A DNA stretch of 8,789 bases from positions 1 to 8,789 of the forward strand of contig JAKORR010000285.1 of the NCBI GenBank assembly GCA_029777735.1. The letters run 5' to 3'. Every line of letters begins with the position of its first letter. Position 1 is the stretch's first letter. This DNA is from Armatimonadota bacterium. GTDB lineage: Bacteria; Armatimonadota; Zipacnadia; Zipacnadales; FEN-943. Positions 7,847 through 8,789 of this stretch are shown here, piece by piece. The notes beneath the pieces were generated by a model, which saw only the letters and a list, made by a program, of their open reading frames with translations, had not been told where the DNA came from and did no database searches. The translations under genes and the position numbers were made by a program.

Positions 7847-8414
7847 ATGGCAGATAGCGAATAGACAGGTCCATCTGGCACTCCCAGGAGCTCCAGCCGG
7901 CCTTTGGAAGGCATCAAGGTCGTCACCTTCATGGGCCAATTCTTCGACTTCGGTGGGCAAGGTCCTTGTCTGCTCGGACTTAGAGGGACCCCTGAGCCAA
8001 GTGAAGCCAGGCAAGACGGCCTTGGTTGTCCCTGTGGACAACTGGGAGCGCTTCGCCGAGGCAGTCGTGACACTGGCCGTTGACAATAACCTGCGCCGAA
8101 GTCTAGGAGCCGCCGCCCGCCAGTTGGCACTGCAGGAATTCTCGCTGGACACCTACTGCCAGCGACTTGTGGCGATGTACCGGAAGGTTCTTGGAGAGAT
8201 CTATCGGACTGGAGGAGCAAACATTGCGCGCCGCCTCGGAGGCCCCCGGCCGTGCTGCGGCCCGAGTCGGTCAAAGTTGACGCGTCGGGAGTCACCTCAT
8301 AAACTGAGGCTGCTTTGGCCCGGACACAAACGATGGGGTGTGATAATGGCGCACAAGCTGTTACGCTACCTCCGCATGTTGCACCGCTGCCGCGCGATGC
8401 CCTGGTTTACCTAG
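7847..8414 (+). pseudogene. GT4-type glycosyltransferase remnant (nonsense codon plus internal deletion with frameshift)
   Basis: The start at 7847 has a ribosome site but reads only MADSE before a TAG at 7862-7864. Reading past this stop, the same frame gives a hydrophilic stretch and then IKVVTFMGQFFDFGGQ (7913-7960), like the first beta strand and Gly-Gly loop at the N-terminus of GT-B glycosyltransferases. Around 7953 the similarity moves to another frame, which reads KVLVCSDLEGPLSQV and continues to YRKVLGEIYR (end about 8207). That is a typical GT4 C-terminus, with LVVPVDNWERFAEAV, NNLRRSLGAAAR and FSLDTYCQRLVAMYR. A normal member is about 370-400 residues; the middle, including the usual E-x7-E sugar-nucleotide region, is missing. 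The C-terminal frame runs on to a stop at 8412-8414 without recognisable similarity. Family members transfer sugars from nucleotide donors to lipids, glycans or small molecules. The C-terminal match is strong; the N-terminal match rests on about 16 residues. Confidence 0.72.
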
Positions 8415-8687
8415 GATACGACGTTGCCCTTTGTGGTGCCGTCCTGGCTGTGCCGCAGCATGATCCGCGGGATCGAGGAGGCCTAGGTGGCTGCGGTTTC
8501 CACGCCAGGAGCAGTGAGTATCCGGTGCTGCTTGCAGCGCCGAAAGGCCGGTGGGGGAGCGCGACCTGCCTGGTCTTCACCGGTCCGGGAGGCCTTGAGA
8601 CGCAGTCCCACTGAGGCCACATCCCGCCATGTGGAGGTGGCTCCGTTGCGGTAGCAAGAAGCACTTTCCTTGGGAGGCGAAAAACAG
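8415..8687. other. Unassigned spacer between the glycosyltransferase remnant and the ceramidase-like gene
   Basis: Together with 8208-8414 this makes about 480 bases without a gene I can support. Short open frames occur on both strands but none has a convincing ribosome site or family motif. A small inverted repeat (CCACAT 8617-8622, ATGTGG 8629-8634, six-base loop) has no T-run and is not a convincing terminator. The promoter of the downstream gene should lie here, but I cannot point to it. Decayed coding DNA is a reasonable guess given the pseudogene next to it. Confidence 0.4.
8672..8677 (+). promoter_or_regulatory. Shine-Dalgarno of the ceramidase-like gene
   Basis: GGGAGG lies ten bases before the ATG at 8688 and supports this start for a gene of which only 34 codons are visible. 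Confidence 0.6.
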
Positions 8688-8789
8688 ATGCTTCAGGCAG
8701 GTTTTGGTAAGGCGGATCTTACCCCCCCCCTCGGCACACACCTGGCGGGACACTTTAGCGAGCGCCCGGCGCAGGGGATCCACGACCCC
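8688..8789 (+). CDS. Neutral/alkaline non-lysosomal ceramidase family protein, N-terminal fragment (runs off right edge)
   Basis: Only the first 34 codons are in the window, and the frame is open to the last base. The start reads MLQAGFGKADLTPPLGTHLA, followed by GHFSERPAQGIHDP. This fits the opening of the neutral ceramidase family, where an AG-x-x-(K/R)-x-D-(I/L)-TPP-x-G-T-x-(M/L)-AG-(Y/H) strand leads into a (G/A)-(I/V)-HDPL turn. There is no signal peptide before this strand, so the product would stay in the cytoplasm unless the start is elsewhere. Characterised members cleave the amide bond of ceramide to sphingosine and a fatty acid through a zinc site that would lie further downstream. 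Many bacterial relatives have unknown substrates, so the name is a family label. A run of nine C at 8722-8730 encodes the conserved Thr-Pro-Pro. Confidence 0.75.
   Translation, partial: MLQAGFGKADLTPPLGTHLAGHFSERPAQGIHDP

Noticed and set aside
7763..7960. The 8-mer GTGGGCAA occurs at 7763-7770 and again at 7953-7960, at the frame-change point of the pseudogene.
   Set aside because: An eight-base repeat is too short to argue for recombination or a target-site duplication, and no mobile element lies between the copies.
7672..8295. Open minus-strand frame of 207 codons.
   Set aside because: It lies antisense to the glycosidase end and the glycosyltransferase remnant, is Ser/Pro/Arg-rich, has no family motif, and the plus-strand reading explains the region better.
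1..8789. tRNA, rRNA, CRISPR arrays, insertion sequences.
   Set aside because: No repeat-spacer pattern, cloverleaf, rRNA core sequence, transposase or terminal inverted repeat pair was found by reading either strand.

Overview
The window looks like chromosomal DNA from a GC-rich, free-living or environmental bacterium. The gene content is a large secreted alpha-2-macroglobulin, a TPR/zinc-finger membrane protein, a multidomain GH123/DUF4091-type secreted glycosidase-like protein and a neutral-ceramidase-like protein. That mix is what I would expect from a planctomycete- or Armatimonadota-like lineage, but this assignment is inferred from gene types only and no marker in the window fixes it. 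Stops used are TAG and TGA, so the code is standard. I see no rRNA, tRNA, CRISPR array, insertion sequence or phage gene.

Layout. On the minus strand, 1-1605 is the N-terminal 535 codons of an alpha-2-macroglobulin family protein that runs off the left edge. A 260-base divergent intergenic region (1606-1865) separates it from gatA (1866-3305, plus strand), the catalytic subunit of the tRNA-dependent amidotransferase, complete and with its full Ser-cis-Ser-Lys triad. Next on the plus strand come a membrane protein joining TPR repeats to a C4HC3 RING/PHD-like zinc finger (3427-4815) and a 928-residue secreted protein made of a carbohydrate-binding-like module, two Fn3-like modules and a GH123/DUF4091 catalytic region (4977-7763).

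After 7763 the coding density drops. At 7847-8207 lies what I read as a wrecked GT4-type glycosyltransferase: a good ribosome site and start, a stop at codon 6, an N-terminal Rossmann-like strand, then an abrupt change of frame into the family's C-terminal end, with about 270 residues of the enzyme missing. The stretch 8208-8687 holds no gene I can recognise. A new plus-strand gene starts at 8688 and runs off the right edge; its first 34 residues match the start of the neutral/alkaline ceramidase family.

How the genes work together is not obvious. gatA is a housekeeping gene separated from gatB and gatC. The glycosidase-like protein and the ceramidase-like gene could both act on glycolipids, but that is a hypothesis. 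The most unusual protein is the TPR / RING-like / transmembrane protein.
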